Source: Candidatus Falkowiibacteriota bacterium
GTDB lineage: Bacteria > Patescibacteriota > Patescibacteriia > JAACEG01
Direction of reading: 5' to 3'
Length of the DNA stretch: 48,481 nucleotides
Assembly (NCBI GenBank): GCA_018651725.1
Contig: JABIDK010000006.1
Coordinates: forward strand, 1-48,481
Made by a program: the position numbers and the translations under genes. This document shows, one piece after another, positions 32,701 through 40,001 of this stretch (position 1 is its first letter; each line of letters starts with the position of its first letter). The notes below the pieces were generated by a model. That model worked only from the letters and a program-made list of their open reading frames with translations, was not told the DNA's origin and did no database searches.

Positions 32701-33151
32701 AATAATAGGTCTTGCTTTATTTTGCTTTATTTTGTTTTTGTTTTTTCCGATTATATTTTTGAATAAAGATGTTCAACAAAAAACAGAATTAAATTATAAA
32801 GATTCGATTGTTCTAGGAGAGGAAAATAGTAATTTTGATTTTAGTATAGATAAGAATAATTATTCTTATGGGGAAACATTAAAATTGAATATCAGTTTTG
32901 GGGATTTTGCCAAAGGCGACACAGTAAAATTGCGTGTAAGCGGGATAAAAGATTTTCAAGAAAAAAACCTCCTTAATAAGTTAAGAGAAGTGGAGATTAA
33001 GGATAATTTTTATAAAATGGTTTACAATGTCAAGCTCCCTGAACTTTCCAACTGCAGCGGACCGGAATCTGGAGAGCATTTAATTAAAGTTGATGTTATA
33101 AAAGGTAATCAAATTATCAAAAGTAAAACACAAAATATAATTTTAGAATAA
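32684..33151 (+). CDS. Exported membrane-anchored beta-rich protein of unknown function
   Basis: A 155-aa protein with an N-terminal signal anchor (about residues 6-27), then an extracytoplasmic region that looks like one beta-sandwich (NNYSYGETLKLNISFGDFAKGDTVKLRVSG). Two Cys are absent from most of the domain; a single Cys occurs at LSNCSGPESG. The final strand is typical of Ig-like bacterial domains (GEHLIKVDVIKGNQIIKSK). I cannot name a family. The start lies inside def, with AAGGAG in good position. It may be co-expressed with the thioredoxin-like gene 42 bases downstream. Confidence 0.65.
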   Translation: MKNLYKIIGLALFCFILFLFFPIIFLNKDVQQKTELNYKDSIVLGEENSNFDFSIDKNNYSYGETLKLNISFGDFAKGDTVKLRVSGIKDFQEKNLLNKLREVEIKDNFYKMVYNVKLPELSNCSGPESGEHLIKVDVIKGNQIIKSKTQNIILE

Positions 33152-33193
33152 ATAACTGTATTAAATAACTAGATTAACATACTTTAAAAACAT

Positions 33194-33733
33194 ATGAAAA
33201 AAATAATTTTTTTATCACTATTTTTATTATTAGGAGTTTTTTCTTTTGCAGGAGCAGAAGAAAAAGTAGAGATGTATTTTTTTTGGGGTGATGGATGTCC
33301 GCACTGTACAGCAGCCAAGCCTTTTATTGAGGAGTTAAAAAATGAATATCCAAATCTTAATATAAAATCTTATGAAGTTTATAACAACGAGAGTAACTAT
33401 AATTTATGGCAATCTTTAGCTAAAGCCTACAACGCTCAAGACGAACTCAGGGGGGTGCCATCTTTTTTTATCGGTGAAAATGCCTTTGCCGGATACCATG
33501 AATCAATGAACGATGATTTTAGAATGATGGTTGAAGATTGTTTAGGGACGAATTGTGCTTCGCCAATAGAAAAATTAAAGCAAATGGATAGTAATCCACA
33601 AACTGTTAAAAATAAAACAGGAGAAGTCAGTCAGACAGAGGGGGATGATTCAAATTCAACTTTTCTTTTTCTTTTTATAGTTTTTGCAGCTGTAGCCGGA
33701 GGGTATTACTTTTTAAGTAAAAAAAATAAATGA
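33194..33733 (+). CDS. Exported thioredoxin-fold protein (CPHC) with C-terminal anchor
   Basis: A 179-aa protein with a signal peptide (about residues 1-21), a thioredoxin-like domain with the redox motif WGDGCPHCTAA, the cis-Pro region RGVPSFFIGENAFAGY, a Ser/Thr/Glu linker, and a C-terminal membrane helix (about 157-174) before KKNK. CPHC is the DsbA-type active site, so it may oxidise or isomerise disulfides in Cys-rich surface proteins such as the vWA protein. Its stop overlaps the NuoF-like gene (ATGA), so it is translationally tied to the hydrogenase genes, which is unexpected for an extracytoplasmic redox protein. Confidence 0.82.
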   Translation: MKKIIFLSLFLLLGVFSFAGAEEKVEMYFFWGDGCPHCTAAKPFIEELKNEYPNLNIKSYEVYNNESNYNLWQSLAKAYNAQDELRGVPSFFIGENAFAGYHESMNDDFRMMVEDCLGTNCASPIEKLKQMDSNPQTVKNKTGEVSQTEGDDSNSTFLFLFIVFAAVAGGYYFLSKKNK

Positions 33734-34704
33734 ATATAATCCAAAAATTGAAAAAATCATGTTTAATCGGACGGAGCGGTTCAGGATTTTTAACTGGTGC
33801 AAAGTGGGAGATAGTCAAAAAGCAAAAGTCAGACAAAAAATATATTATCTGCAATGCTTCAGAGGGAGAGCTGAGTGTTTTTAAAGATGAATATTTACTT
33901 AGAAATTATCCAGAAGAGGTTATAAACGGAATTAAAATTGCTCTTAAGACTTTTCCTGAAAGCGAGGCCTATATTTATCTACGAAAAGATCTCTATGATA
34001 AATTAGGAATAAAATTAAAAAAAATAATAAATAAAGAGAAAATAAAGTTATTTCGTGAGACCGGAGGGTATTTATGTGGCGAGGAGACTACTTTAATTTC
34101 AAGTATGGAGGGTTGTCGCGATGAGCCAAAAATTAAGCCTCCGTATCCACCAACCCATGGACTTTGGGGTAAACCAACCTTGGTTAATAATGTAGAGACT
34201 TTCTATTATGTTAGCAAAATTGCAAATAATGAATATAAAAAAACTCGTTTTGTTTGTATTTCAAAAAACAATAAAAAATTAGGAATTTTTGAAGTTTCGG
34301 TTAATTCTAGTGTTAAGAAAATTTTACAAGAGACTAAAACATTACCAAAGAACAAATTTTTTGTTCAAGTTGGCGGTGGTGCTTGCGGAGAGATTATGCC
34401 AGGTAAAAACTTAAATAAACCAATGTGCGGGATAGGTTCTATTGTTATTTATGACGATAATATGGATGTTAGAAAATTAATGAAAAAATGGATTAATTTT
34501 TATATTAAAGAAAACTGCGGAAAATGTGCCCCGTGTCGAGAAGGAGTTTACAGAATTAAAGAAGTATTGGACAGCAACAAGAAAATTGACTGGAAACTCG
34601 TTAAAGATATCTTAGAGACAATGCAATTAACAAGTTTCTGCGGTTTAGGAACTTCAATGCCAACAAGCTTTTTAAGTTTAATGAAATTAAAATGCCTAAA
34701 ATAA
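33730..34704 (+). CDS. hydB: NuoF/HydB-like NADH-binding flavoprotein subunit of the hydrogenase
   Basis: A 324-aa shortened NuoF-type subunit that would accept electrons from NADH on FMN. Recognisable elements are GRSGSGFLTGAKWE (FMN loop, normally GRGGAGFPTG), ICNASEGELSVFKD (normally NADEGEPG), ETGGYLCGEETTLISSMEG, GLWGKPTLVNNVET and the N3 [4Fe-4S] cluster ENCGKCAPCREG with its fourth Cys in TSFCGLG. Compared with usual HydB (about 600 aa) it lacks the N-terminal thioredoxin-like domain and the C-terminal ferredoxin domain. Changes in the FMN and NADH loops (Ser for Gly, Ser for Asp) mean cofactor binding should not be taken for granted. The HydA gene overlaps its end by 13 bp. Confidence 0.85.
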   Translation: MNIIQKLKKSCLIGRSGSGFLTGAKWEIVKKQKSDKKYIICNASEGELSVFKDEYLLRNYPEEVINGIKIALKTFPESEAYIYLRKDLYDKLGIKLKKIINKEKIKLFRETGGYLCGEETTLISSMEGCRDEPKIKPPYPPTHGLWGKPTLVNNVETFYYVSKIANNEYKKTRFVCISKNNKKLGIFEVSVNSSVKKILQETKTLPKNKFFVQVGGGACGEIMPGKNLNKPMCGIGSIVIYDDNMDVRKLMKKWINFYIKENCGKCAPCREGVYRIKEVLDSNKKIDWKLVKDILETMQLTSFCGLGTSMPTSFLSLMKLKCLK

Positions 34705-36443
34705 TAAACATAAAAATTAATAACAAAAAAATTAAAGCCAAAGAAGCACAGACTGTTTTGGGAGTGGCTTATTTTAATGGGATTAAAATTCCGAACCTAT
34801 GTTTTCATCCGGATACTTGTAGCAAGGCTAACTGTCGGGTGTGCGTGGTGGAGATTAAAGGCAAGCGTGGTTTACCTGTTTCTTGTGCTACTAAAATTGA
34901 AGAAGGAATGGAGATAAGTACAAATTCTCCTCAGGTTAAAAAAGCGCGAAAAATGAACTTAGAGCTTATCTTTGCTGAACATGTTGAAAAATGCCCGACT
35001 TGTGTTTTAAATAAAACTTGTCAACTACTTAAATACGCTAAAGAATATAAATTATCAATAACTCGTTTTAAAGATAGGAAAAATAAAAGAAAAATCTATA
35101 AATTTGGTAATGCCGTTGAAATTGACGGATCACAGTGTATTGATTGTCGAAACTGTATAGATATGTGCAATAAGCAAAGTGCTAATTTTTTGACATTAAA
35201 AGATAAAGGATATAAAACAGAAATTGTTCCGGTTGAAGACGGAGAACATGACTGTGTTTACTGTGGACAGTGCGCTGTTCACTGTCCGGTTGCGTCTGCT
35301 CAGGAGCAAATGCATGTTAAAGAGGTGGAAAAATCGCTTAATCAAAAAAATAAAGTTTTAATAGCGCAAATTGCTCCATCTATTCGTTCGTCCATTGGCG
35401 AGATTTTTAACTTACCTTATGGAAAAATTGTCACCGGACAGTTAGTGGCTTCTCTTAAAAAATTGAATTTTGATTATGTTTTTGATGTAAATTTTGGTGC
35501 AGATGTTACAACAGTAGTAGAGGCTCAAGAATTGGCCGAACGTTTAAAAAAGAAAACAGCAGGTCCGCTTCCTATGTTTACTTCTTGTTGCCCGGGGTGG
35601 GTGAGGTTTGTAGAGTTTTATTATCCGGAGTTTATTCCTAATTTAACAACCGCTCGCTCTCCACATATTCATTCGGCTGGAGTAATCAAAACTTATTTTG
35701 CAGAAAAAATGAAAATTAATCCTAAAGATATTGTAGTGGTCTCCATTATGCCCTGTACTGCCAAGAAATTTGAATCTAGCAGAAAGGAGTTAATGATAGG
35801 AGGGAATAATTTAGTTGATTATGTTTTAACTACCAGGGAATTAGGGTTTTTACTTGGAAAAAACAGGATAAATTTAGCTAAGATAAAATCAATTGAAGCT
35901 GATAATCCGCTTGGCACTCACTCCGGAGCCGCGGCAATTTATGGGGCCAGTGGTGGAGTTATGGAGTCGGCTCTTCGCTCGGCTTGCGCTATTTTAGATA
36001 AAGGAAATTTAAAATGTATAAATTTTAAAGCAGTCAGGGGAGATAAAGAAATAAAAACAGCAGAAATTAAATTTGGAAAAAAGAAATTAAAAGTAGCCGT
36101 GGTTAATGGGTTAGGAAACGCCAGAAAAATTTTAGAGGAGCTTAAAAAAGACCCTAAAAAATATAACTACATAGAGGTAATGGCCTGTCCTGGAGGATGT
36201 ATAGGGGGCGGAGGACAACCAATTCCTTCAACACCTTTACAAAGAAAAAAAAGAGCGGAAAGTTTATATCAAATTGATGCTAAGAAAAAAATAAGAACAG
36301 CTCACGAAAATCCGGTTGTGCAAGAAGTAATGAAATGGCTTGATAAAAATAAACATTTAAAGCATAAAGTTTTACATACATCCTTTAAGCAAGTCAAAAA
36401 ACCGGAAGCATTAAAAACAGGACAACAACAGTGTAAAAAATAA
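34692..36443 (+). CDS. hydA: [FeFe] hydrogenase HydA, M3-type with full accessory clusters
   Basis: A 583-aa hydrogenase, close in length and numbering to Clostridium CpI. The N-terminal [2Fe-2S] cluster uses Cys37, 48, 51 and 65. The His-type [4Fe-4S] cluster uses His97, Cys101, 104 and 110. Two [4Fe-4S] clusters use Cys149-159 and Cys188-198. The H-cluster motifs are complete: FTSCCPGW (Cys299/300), MPCTAKKFE (Cys355) and EVMACPGGCIGGGGQP (Cys499/503), with the proton-relay Cys299 and the two upstream Glu kept. It should therefore be catalytically competent for H2 if HydE, HydF and HydG, not in this window, mature it. Electrons would come from the NuoF-like partner. The residues after the last motif form a basic C-terminal tail. 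Confidence 0.95.
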   Translation: MPKIINIKINNKKIKAKEAQTVLGVAYFNGIKIPNLCFHPDTCSKANCRVCVVEIKGKRGLPVSCATKIEEGMEISTNSPQVKKARKMNLELIFAEHVEKCPTCVLNKTCQLLKYAKEYKLSITRFKDRKNKRKIYKFGNAVEIDGSQCIDCRNCIDMCNKQSANFLTLKDKGYKTEIVPVEDGEHDCVYCGQCAVHCPVASAQEQMHVKEVEKSLNQKNKVLIAQIAPSIRSSIGEIFNLPYGKIVTGQLVASLKKLNFDYVFDVNFGADVTTVVEAQELAERLKKKTAGPLPMFTSCCPGWVRFVEFYYPEFIPNLTTARSPHIHSAGVIKTYFAEKMKINPKDIVVVSIMPCTAKKFESSRKELMIGGNNLVDYVLTTRELGFLLGKNRINLAKIKSIEADNPLGTHSGAAAIYGASGGVMESALRSACAILDKGNLKCINFKAVRGDKEIKTAEIKFGKKKLKVAVVNGLGNARKILEELKKDPKKYNYIEVMACPGGCIGGGGQPIPSTPLQRKKRAESLYQIDAKKKIRTAHENPVVQEVMKWLDKNKHLKHKVLHTSFKQVKKPEALKTGQQQCKK

Positions 36444-36452
36444 AAAAATTAT

Positions 36453-36460
36453 GATATAAT
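36453..36460 (+). promoter_or_regulatory. Extended -10 directly before a leaderless gene
   Basis: TGATATAAT (extended -10 covering 36452-36460) places the transcription start at about 36467, the ATG itself. No good -35 is visible. It would start the membrane-protein and glycolysis operon independently of hydA. Confidence 0.6.
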
Positions 36461-36466
36461 ATATTT

Positions 36467-36892
36467 ATGAATTTTGTTGCGGAAGGAAATATTAGGGCGT
36501 TTAAATTTGGTTTTTATATTGCCGTAGTTATTGTGACCTTAGGGATTTATAATTTTATCGCTAAAACTTTTTTTGACCCTTGTTGTCAAAATCATACTGC
36601 AGGCGAAGCAATGCTTGAGTTTGGCAATTTTTTATCTATCGCGATTGGAGTTGCAATGTTAATTCTTATTATTGCTGTTTTTATTAGGCTTGTTTTTAAT
36701 AATTTTAGACCAAAAAAATATATATCATGGAAAGCAGAGAAAGAGTCCGCTTTAAATACTTTTTTTATAGTTATTTTAATTATTAATTTTTGTTTATTAT
36801 TAGGAGCGCAACTCCCAGGACTTCTGATTGGCTGTACAAGCTGCGACCCCACATCCCATAGCGAGGACATTAATAACTACATAAAACTATGA
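36467..36892 (+). CDS. Three-helix membrane protein of unknown function, hydrogenase-linked
   Basis: A 141-aa protein with three predicted membrane helices (about residues 13-33, 50-75, 94-119). Cys pairs occur on the outer side (FDPCCQN after helix 1 and GCTSCDP after helix 3). No family is recognised. The Cys pairs could form a disulfide or bind metal. It begins 23 bases after hydA, probably from its own leaderless promoter, and its stop overlaps the start of the next membrane-protein gene by 4 bp. It is positionally tied to the hydrogenase, but its role is unknown. Confidence 0.7.
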   Translation: MNFVAEGNIRAFKFGFYIAVVIVTLGIYNFIAKTFFDPCCQNHTAGEAMLEFGNFLSIAIGVAMLILIIAVFIRLVFNNFRPKKYISWKAEKESALNTFFIVILIINFCLLLGAQLPGLLIGCTSCDPTSHSEDINNYIKL

Positions 36893-37443
36893 GCTATCAA
36901 AATCTTAGAACTAAGGCTCTACCCAGGGTTGATGTTAAAATTTTAGTAAATTTTTTAGTTTTGTCAGGTGTTGCCACACTTCTCCCGGCCTTAATACATA
37001 TTCAATGGGTAACCGGACCGATTGTTAACGCTATTTTATTTTTATCGGTTGTTTTGGTTGGTGGTAGAAACGCTATTTTAATAGGTCTTATTCCTTCGAT
37101 TATGGCTTTATTTTTTGGTTTATTGCCGACACCACTTGCTCCAATGATTCCTTTTATAATGATTGGGAACGCCATTTTAATAGTGATTTTTGATATGTTA
37201 AAGAATAATTATTGGCTGGGTGTGTTTGTTGCTAGCGGTGTAAAATTTTTATTTTTATATTTCAGTTATTCAGCTATTATTGATTTGATCTTTAAAAAAG
37301 ATTTAGCTCCAAAAATTGCTCAAATGTTAAGCTGGCCTCAATTTGCAACTGCAGTTTTAGGAGGGATTATTGCTTTTGGGATATTAAAAATTTTAAAATA
37401 TAAAAAATTTACTGATAAACCGGGTTTATCAGAAACACAATAA
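36889..37443 (+). CDS. ECF-S-like integral membrane protein associated with [FeFe] hydrogenase
   Basis: A 184-aa protein with five to six membrane helices and a compact core (GPIVNAILFLSVVLVGGRNA, PTPLAPMIPFIMIGNAILI, NYWLGVFVASGVKFLFLY). This resembles small ECF-S-fold membrane proteins, which in Patescibacteria databases are, as I recall, often labelled iron hydrogenase because they sit beside hydA. It has none of the H-cluster motifs, so it is not a hydrogenase itself. It may bring in a cofactor or ion for the enzyme, or anchor the complex. Its stop overlaps the pgk start (TAATG), coupling hydrogenase-linked and glycolytic genes. Confidence 0.72.
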   Translation: MSYQNLRTKALPRVDVKILVNFLVLSGVATLLPALIHIQWVTGPIVNAILFLSVVLVGGRNAILIGLIPSIMALFFGLLPTPLAPMIPFIMIGNAILIVIFDMLKNNYWLGVFVASGVKFLFLYFSYSAIIDLIFKKDLAPKIAQMLSWPQFATAVLGGIIAFGILKILKYKKFTDKPGLSETQ

Positions 37444-38612
37444 TGAAATTGCGAAGCATTAAAGGTATTAAAAATTTGAAACACAAAAGAGTTTTGGTTA
37501 GGGTTGATTTTAATGTTCCTTTGCAAAATAAAAAAATATTGGATGACACCAGAATAAAAATGGCGCTATTGACTATTAAACATTTAATAAAACAAGAATC
37601 GATTGTTGTTTTGATGAGTCACTTAGGGGGGAGAGGCTCTAGTTTAAGACCTGTTGCTTCTCGTCTTGAAAAATTATTGGGACAAAAAGTTAATTTTATT
37701 ACCGATTGTATTGGTGGTAAAGTGAAAAAAGTTATTAATACGGCAAAAGCTGGCGATGTTGTATTGCTTGAAAATCTTCGTTTTTACGAAGAAGAGAAAA
37801 AAAATAGTAAAATGTTTGCCAAGAACTTGGCTCGATTAGGTGATATTTATGTTAACGAGGCTTTTTCTGTTTCACATCGAGAGCACGCTTCTATTTCAGC
37901 TATTACTGGGTTTTTACCAAGCTTTTCCGGGTTTTTACTAAAAGAAGAGATTAAAAAATTATCACAACTTCGTAGAAAGCCTAAAAAACCATACGTTGTT
38001 TTATTAGGAGGCGCTAAACTTTCCACTAAAATTAAATTAATAAAAGGGTTAACAGGATCAGCAAGTAAAATTTTAATTGGCGGGGCTATGGCTAATGTGT
38101 TTCTGGAGGCAAAGGGATATGAAATAGGAAAATCTTTAATGGAGAAAAAGATGTTAACTGAAGCTAAAAAATTAGTAAAAAATAAAGAGATAAATAAAAA
38201 AATTTTATTGCCCATTGATGTTGTAGTTGCTAAATCTGTAAATAATAACTCTAAAGCTAAAGTTAGGTTAATAAGCGAAGTTGAAAAAAACGATATTATT
38301 TTAGATATAGGTCCAAAAACTATTTTAAAATATGCCGAGATTTTAAAGAAGGCTAAAACTATTTTGTGGAACGGACCAATGGGAAAATTTGAGCTTAAAC
38401 ATTTTGAATCCGGAAGTTTAATTCTTGCCAGAGTAATAGCGATTCAATCGTCAAGCAAGGCTTTTGGAGTTTGTGGTGGTGGAGAAACCATTGAAGTTTT
38501 AAATAAAACTAAAATGAAAGAGTTCGTGGATTGGGTCTCGACAGGTGGAGGAGCAATGCTTTCGTTTCTCAGTAAAGAAAAAATGCCTGCGCTAAATAAG
38601 TTGAAAAAGTAA
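37443..38612 (+). CDS. pgk: Phosphoglycerate kinase
   Basis: A 389-aa glycolytic kinase that makes ATP from 1,3-bisphosphoglycerate. Typical segments: RVLVRVDFNVPL, SHLGGRGSS, VVLLENLRFYEEE, VLLGGAKLSTKIKLI, IGGAMANVFLEA, LWNGPMGKFE, GGGETIEVL and STGGGAMLSFL. The two-domain length is normal. The start overlaps the stop of the upstream membrane-protein gene by one base. pgk, eno and two phosphoglycerate mutase genes follow one another in the same direction, giving the last ATP-yielding half of glycolysis except pyruvate kinase. Confidence 0.97.
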   Translation: MKLRSIKGIKNLKHKRVLVRVDFNVPLQNKKILDDTRIKMALLTIKHLIKQESIVVLMSHLGGRGSSLRPVASRLEKLLGQKVNFITDCIGGKVKKVINTAKAGDVVLLENLRFYEEEKKNSKMFAKNLARLGDIYVNEAFSVSHREHASISAITGFLPSFSGFLLKEEIKKLSQLRRKPKKPYVVLLGGAKLSTKIKLIKGLTGSASKILIGGAMANVFLEAKGYEIGKSLMEKKMLTEAKKLVKNKEINKKILLPIDVVVAKSVNNNSKAKVRLISEVEKNDIILDIGPKTILKYAEILKKAKTILWNGPMGKFELKHFESGSLILARVIAIQSSSKAFGVCGGGETIEVLNKTKMKEFVDWVSTGGGAMLSFLSKEKMPALNKLKK

Positions 38613-38634
38613 TTAAAAATAAAAAAGAATATTA

Positions 38635-38670
38635 AGCTGGTGAAGCTAGTGAAACTAGTGAAGCTAATTA
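38635..38670 (+). repeat. Degenerate 9-nt tandem repeat between pgk and eno
   Basis: Four consecutive units: AAGCTGGTG, AAGCTAGTG, AAACTAGTG, AAGCTAATT. They end five bases before the eno ATG and leave no room for a normal SD. Confidence 0.85.
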
Positions 38671-38674
38671 AATT

Positions 38675-39961
38675 ATGTCCAAATTTACTATTCAAAAAGT
38701 ATCTGCCCGAGAAATTTTAGACTCCAGGGGTAATCCGACAATAGAAGTTCGGGTTGATTTACCAAATAAATTATCTGCAAAGGCTAGTGTTCCTTCCGGA
38801 GCTTCTACCGGTATTCATGAGGCCTTAGAGCTTCGTGATAAGGAAAAACGTTATAAAGGTAAAGGAGTTTTAAAGGCAATTAAAAATGTTAATATCAGCA
38901 TCAACCGTTCTTTAAAAGGAATGGATGCTAGAGAGCAGGAAAAAATAGACAAAAAGTTAATTAAACTGGATGGAACAAATAATAAAAAAAGATTAGGTGC
39001 TAATGCTATTTTGGGAGCATCTCTTGCTTGTGCCAGAGCAGCCACAACAGTTAAAAAACAACCTCTTTACGACTATATTAACAAAAGTTACAAGTTGCAA
39101 ACTACAAGTTACCAGTTACCGATCCCAATGTTTAATATTTTTAACGGAGGAAAGCATGCTGATACGAATTTAGACTTTCAGGAGTTTATGGTTATCCCTA
39201 TGCCGAAAAAAATGAACAATAAATCAGGGAAAAAAGTTTTTGCGGAAAATGTTCGCATGGGTTCAGAGATTTTTCATGAATTGGGACGAGTTTTAAAAGA
39301 AAGAGGACTTGATACAGACGTTGGAAACGAAGGCGGATATGCCCCAGATATTTGTTCAAGTATACAGGCTCTTGATATGATAATGGCCGCTTCCACTAGG
39401 GCCGGTTATATTCCCGGAGTTCAAGTCGGTTTAGGGACAGATGTTGGGTCAAGTGTTTTATACGATAAAACAAAGAAAAAATATATTTTTAGGCTTGATA
39501 AAGCGGTATTTACCAACTCTACCTTAACGGGTTTATACCATGAGTGGCTTCGGGAGTATCCTTTCGTGCTTATAGAAGACGGCTTGGCAGAAGACGATTG
39601 GGAGGGCTGGAAAGAGTTAACCCATGTGCTTGGAAATGACCTTCTTTTAGTTGGTGACGACTTGTTTGTGACTAATAAAAAAAGATTACAAAGAGGAATA
39701 AAAGAAAATGTTGCAAATTCTATTTTGATTAAACCTAATCAGGTTGGAACTTTGACCGAGACAATAGAATGTATTAAATTAGCTAAGAAAAATGATTATA
39801 AAATTATTGTTTCACACCGAAGTGGAGAAACAACAGATGACTTTATCGCCGATCTTGCCGTAGCAGCAGGAGCTGATTATATAAAAGCAGGAGCTCCGAA
39901 CAGAGGCGAAAGAGTGGCTAAATACAATCGGTTAATGGAGATAGAAGAAGAGCTAAATTAG
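38675..39961 (+). CDS. eno: Enolase
   Basis: A 428-aa enzyme converting 2-phosphoglycerate to phosphoenolpyruvate. Conserved parts: ASVPSGASTGIHEALELRD, NGGKHADTNLDFQEFM, NEGGYAP, IEDGLAEDDWEGW, LLVGDDLFVTN, LIKPNQVGTLTET (catalytic Lys) and SHRSGETTDD. Metal ligands are present. Oddity: residues about 137-149, between LYDYIN and PIPMFNIFNGG, are about five residues longer than in common enolases. They are encoded by five degenerate 7-nt tandem units. The loop lies on the surface near, but not in, the active site. The C-terminal GAPNRGERVAKYN replaces the usual GSLSRSER. Confidence 0.96.
   Translation: MSKFTIQKVSAREILDSRGNPTIEVRVDLPNKLSAKASVPSGASTGIHEALELRDKEKRYKGKGVLKAIKNVNISINRSLKGMDAREQEKIDKKLIKLDGTNNKKRLGANAILGASLACARAATTVKKQPLYDYINKSYKLQTTSYQLPIPMFNIFNGGKHADTNLDFQEFMVIPMPKKMNNKSGKKVFAENVRMGSEIFHELGRVLKERGLDTDVGNEGGYAPDICSSIQALDMIMAASTRAGYIPGVQVGLGTDVGSSVLYDKTKKKYIFRLDKAVFTNSTLTGLYHEWLREYPFVLIEDGLAEDDWEGWKELTHVLGNDLLLVGDDLFVTNKKRLQRGIKENVANSILIKPNQVGTLTETIECIKLAKKNDYKIIVSHRSGETTDDFIADLAVAAGADYIKAGAPNRGERVAKYNRLMEIEEELN
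39085..39119 (+). repeat. Five degenerate 7-nt tandem units inside eno
   Basis: Units AAGTTAC, AAGTTGC, AAACTAC, AAGTTAC, CAGTTAC encode most of the extra loop in enolase. Confidence 0.85.
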
Positions 39962-39966
39962 TTAAC

Positions 39967-39998
39967 AGTCTATAAAGCCCATAAAGTCAAAAGTTAAG
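39967..39998 (+). repeat. Short copy of the dispersed 9-nt repeat between eno and gpmI
   Basis: The sequence reads AGTCTATAAAG, CCCATAAAG, TCAAAAGTT. It matches the start and end of the copies at 13429 and 30243 but lacks one middle unit. Confidence 0.8.
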
Positions 39999-40001
39999 TT
40001 T

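Noticed and set aside
33194..33733. Thioredoxin-like gene as the missing NuoE/HydC subunit
   Set aside because: It has a signal peptide, a CPHC redox motif and a C-terminal anchor, not the four-Cys [2Fe-2S] pattern of NuoE.
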